From positions 1 to 7,232 of the forward strand of contig DNXM01000180.1 in NCBI GenBank assembly GCA_003505905.1: DNA of 7,232 nucleotides. Reading direction: 5' to 3'. The translations under genes and the position numbers were made by a program. The notes beneath the pieces were generated by a model. That model saw only the letters and a program-made list of their open reading frames with translations. It searched no databases and was not told the origin of the DNA. Below, piece after piece: positions 5,857-7,232 of the stretch. The DNA is from Oscillospiraceae bacterium (GTDB lineage: Bacteria > Bacillota > Clostridia > Oscillospirales > Acutalibacteraceae). Each line of letters begins with the position of its first letter. Positions within the stretch are counted from its first letter, which is position 1.

Positions 5857-6963
5857 TTATTTTCGAATCCACTTATCCTTGGAATTAAGCGACACTTTGT
5901 AGGAAAAATCGAAGCCTTCGTTGAAGAAAAATTCGGCTGCTTGTTCGTTTGGCGAATAGACCCAGCTCCAAACGGTTTTGCGGATTGTGCCATCCGTGCG
6001 AGGATAATTTTTTTGCGCAACGGATTCCAAAGCGGCGGCGACTTCCTCTTTTTCCATCGTTTTGCCGATGCGTTTTTTCAGCGCATCGTAACGCAGGTGC
6101 GACTGTTTTCCGCCGTTTTCGCCCTTTTGCGGTGCGAGGTAGTGGTTGGTGAGCAGGGCGGTTTCGGTGACGACCATTTCGTTGTTAATGTATTCCACCG
6201 CCACACTTTTTCCGCTTGCGTCGGCAATGGCAAAATGGTGCGCAAAGTCCAAAGAGGAGTGCATATCGTACTGCCCGAGCAGTTCAACGGCCTCGTCCAC
6301 CGTTGCGGCACGGTCTAACAGCAGGCGCAGTGCGGTGGTGGTTGTCAAATCGGGCTTGTCGGTTTGTTGGTCGGCTTTTTCTGTGCCGCCTGCCATCAGG
6401 TCCGTCACCATCAGACCTTTTTCGTTCATGCCGTCAAGCGGCACGAAAACGGCGGCGAGCGCTTCGGCACGCTCCAACACCGAGCCGTCCGGGCGGTAGT
6501 TTTCGCCGAACCCGAGAAAATCCACACAGCAGGCGGAAACGGATTCATAGCCGTTTTTCGGCACGGTGTGCAGAATCAGCGCCGTGCTTTCCTCCCAATC
6601 GTAATTGCGGCCGAACAGAACATTGCCGTCTTGATTGCGCACGCACAGCGTTGAACAGCCGAACGGTGTGCGGGCGAGGCTGCCTTGGTAGGCGTACAGC
6701 CCGTGCGACAGATAGCTTGCCACAAATTGACCGACTTTTGTGTCGGTGTCGGCTCCACCGGTTTCAAGGAATTCGTCCAAGCCGTAATCGCCCTTAATTT
6801 CCATGGCGTAAAGGTTGTCTTCAAGCTTTTGAATCGAGCGCCCTGCCGTAACAAACCGCCCGAAGTTCAACCAAAGCAAGCCGAAGCCGAGCAGAAGAAG
6901 CAGAACGATTGCGAGGAAGATTCCGAAAAGGATTCGACCGACGGTGTTTCGTTTTTGGCTCAT
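5857..6963 (-). CDS. Membrane-anchored Ntn-hydrolase, linear amide C-N hydrolase (choloylglycine hydrolase/C45-like)
   Basis: The 368-residue protein has an N-terminal membrane segment (about 11-33) and then ~70 residues before FGCSTLCVRNQDGNVLFGRNYDW (broken as FGCSTL 101-106 and FGRNYDW 117-123). This matches the catalytic core of the choloylglycine hydrolase/C45 acyltransferase superfamily: C103 as candidate nucleophile, R119 and D122 close behind. Later family landmarks are GMNEKGL (178-184, N181), IADASGKSVAVEY (246-258) and TNHY (272-275, N273). Family enzymes cleave or transfer linear amides, such as bile-salt conjugates or penicillins, and need the nucleophile at a new N-terminus, usually made by autoproteolysis. 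Here the leader is long and membrane-bound, so the catalytic domain may act outside the cell. The ATG at 6963 has GGAGG (6972-6976) 8 nt upstream. It is transcribed alone from 6997-7025. The substrate is unknown. Confidence 0.85.
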   Translation of the reverse strand: MSQKRNTVGRILFGIFLAIVLLLLLGFGLLWLNFGRFVTAGRSIQKLEDNLYAMEIKGDYGLDEFLETGGADTDTKVGQFVASYLSHGLYAYQGSLARTPFGCSTLCVRNQDGNVLFGRNYDWEESTALILHTVPKNGYESVSACCVDFLGFGENYRPDGSVLERAEALAAVFVPLDGMNEKGLMVTDLMAGGTEKADQQTDKPDLTTTTALRLLLDRAATVDEAVELLGQYDMHSSLDFAHHFAIADASGKSVAVEYINNEMVVTETALLTNHYLAPQKGENGGKQSHLRYDALKKRIGKTMEKEEVAAALESVAQKNYPRTDGTIRKTVWSWVYSPNEQAAEFFFNEGFDFSYKVSLNSKDKWIRK

Positions 6964-6996
6964 GTTTCCTGCCTCCGTTCAAGGGATTTCAAAAAA

Positions 6997-7025
6997 AGTA
7001 TAGAAGCTTTTCGTGTATGCGTCAA
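6997..7025 (-). promoter_or_regulatory. Promoter of the amidase gene
   Basis: On the minus strand TTGACG (7020-7025, five of six) and TATACT (6997-7002, five of six) are exactly 17 bp apart. It diverges from the tRNA promoter, with 45 bp between the two -35 hexamers. Transcription would start near 6990, about 27 nt before the ATG at 6963. Confidence 0.8.
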
Positions 7026-7070
7026 GCGAAAAAGCGAAAAAAGACAAGACGGCTCGGCGGCAACTTTTAC

Positions 7071-7099
7071 TTGACAGAAGGAAAGTTTTTCACTATAAT
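7071..7099 (+). promoter_or_regulatory. Consensus promoter of tRNA-Pro
   Basis: TTGACA (7071-7076) and TATAAT (7094-7099) match the consensus exactly with the optimal 17-bp spacer. This is typical of strongly expressed stable RNA genes. The predicted start near 7106 gives a 15-nt leader before the tRNA, removed by RNase P. Confidence 0.9.
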
Positions 7100-7120
7100 A
7101 GCAAACGGTAAAAGAAAAAA

Positions 7121-7196
7121 CGGGGTGTAGCGCAGTTGGTAGCGCGCCTGCTTTGGGAGCAGGATGTCGGGGGTTCGAATCCCTTCACTCCGACCA
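7121..7196 (+). tRNA. tRNA-Pro (anticodon TGG)
   Basis: The sequence folds into a full cloverleaf. The acceptor stem CGGGGTG pairs with CACTCCG (one G-T wobble). The anticodon stem CCTGC/GCAGG encloses the loop TTTGGGA, placing TGG at the anticodon, which reads proline CCN codons. The T-arm is GGGGG-TTCGAAT-CCCTT (one G-T wobble) with the standard TTCGAAT loop. The discriminator is A (7193) and the CCA tail is encoded (7194-7196). It is transcribed singly from its own promoter. Confidence 0.97.
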
Positions 7197-7199
7197 AAA

Positions 7200-7232
7200 G
7201 GCACACCCCCGACCAACGGTCGGGGGTGTGCC
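7200..7232 (+). terminator. Strong hairpin terminator after tRNA-Pro (T-tract beyond window)
   Basis: A perfect 15-bp stem, GGCACACCCCCGACC pairing with GGTCGGGGGTGTGCC, has a 3-nt AAC loop and begins 4 nt after the tRNA. The window ends exactly at the last base of the stem, so the T-tract cannot be seen. The strength and position make a Rho-independent terminator the most likely role. Confidence 0.85.

Noticed and set aside
5772..6020. N-terminal extension of the 103-aa protein to an ATG at 6020
   Set aside because: The extension overlaps the 3' end of the amidase gene and lies upstream of the promoter and ribosome-binding site that fit the ATG at 5771.

Overview
The window looks like a chromosomal segment from a Gram-positive Clostridia-type bacterium, plausibly a gut Oscillospiraceae/Ruminococcaceae relative. 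This is inferred from strong GGAGG ribosome-binding sites, TTGACA/TATAAT promoters, a lipoprotein, a sortase-type (SPDTG) surface protein, and T-tract terminators. No rRNA or other taxonomic marker is present, so the assignment is tentative. All seven protein genes lie on the minus strand. The only plus-strand gene is a tRNA at the right end.

Reading in the direction of transcription (right to left): a plus-strand tRNA-Pro(TGG) with its own promoter and a 15-bp hairpin terminator (7071-7232) is divergent from a membrane-anchored Ntn-hydrolase-like amidase (5857-6963). Next is a small unrecognised protein (5460-5771) with its own promoter and terminator. A three-gene operon follows: a family-4-type glycosyltransferase (4154-5347), a membrane-anchored GH88/GH105-type hydrolase overlapping it by ATGA (3045-4157), and a lipoprotein whose ribosome-binding site abuts the hydrolase stop (2246-3031). 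Then comes a monocistronic, secreted, SPDTG-anchored surface protein (1316-2002). After a 381-bp non-coding stretch with palindromes and a repeat relic, there is the 5' part of a FlaA1/CapD-type polysaccharide biosynthesis gene (1-934) that runs off the left edge.

The common theme is the cell envelope. The glycosyltransferase and the CapD-type nucleotide-sugar enzyme point to surface polysaccharide synthesis. The hydrolase, lipoprotein, sortase substrate and membrane amidase are all predicted to be anchored at or outside the membrane. I did not find a mobile element, CRISPR array, phage gene, toxin-antitoxin pair or recognisable defence system. The most unusual points are the GH105-like protein co-transcribed with a glycosyltransferase, the membrane-tethered Ntn hydrolase with a ~100-residue leader, and a near-palindromic element just downstream of a consensus promoter in front of the CapD-type gene.
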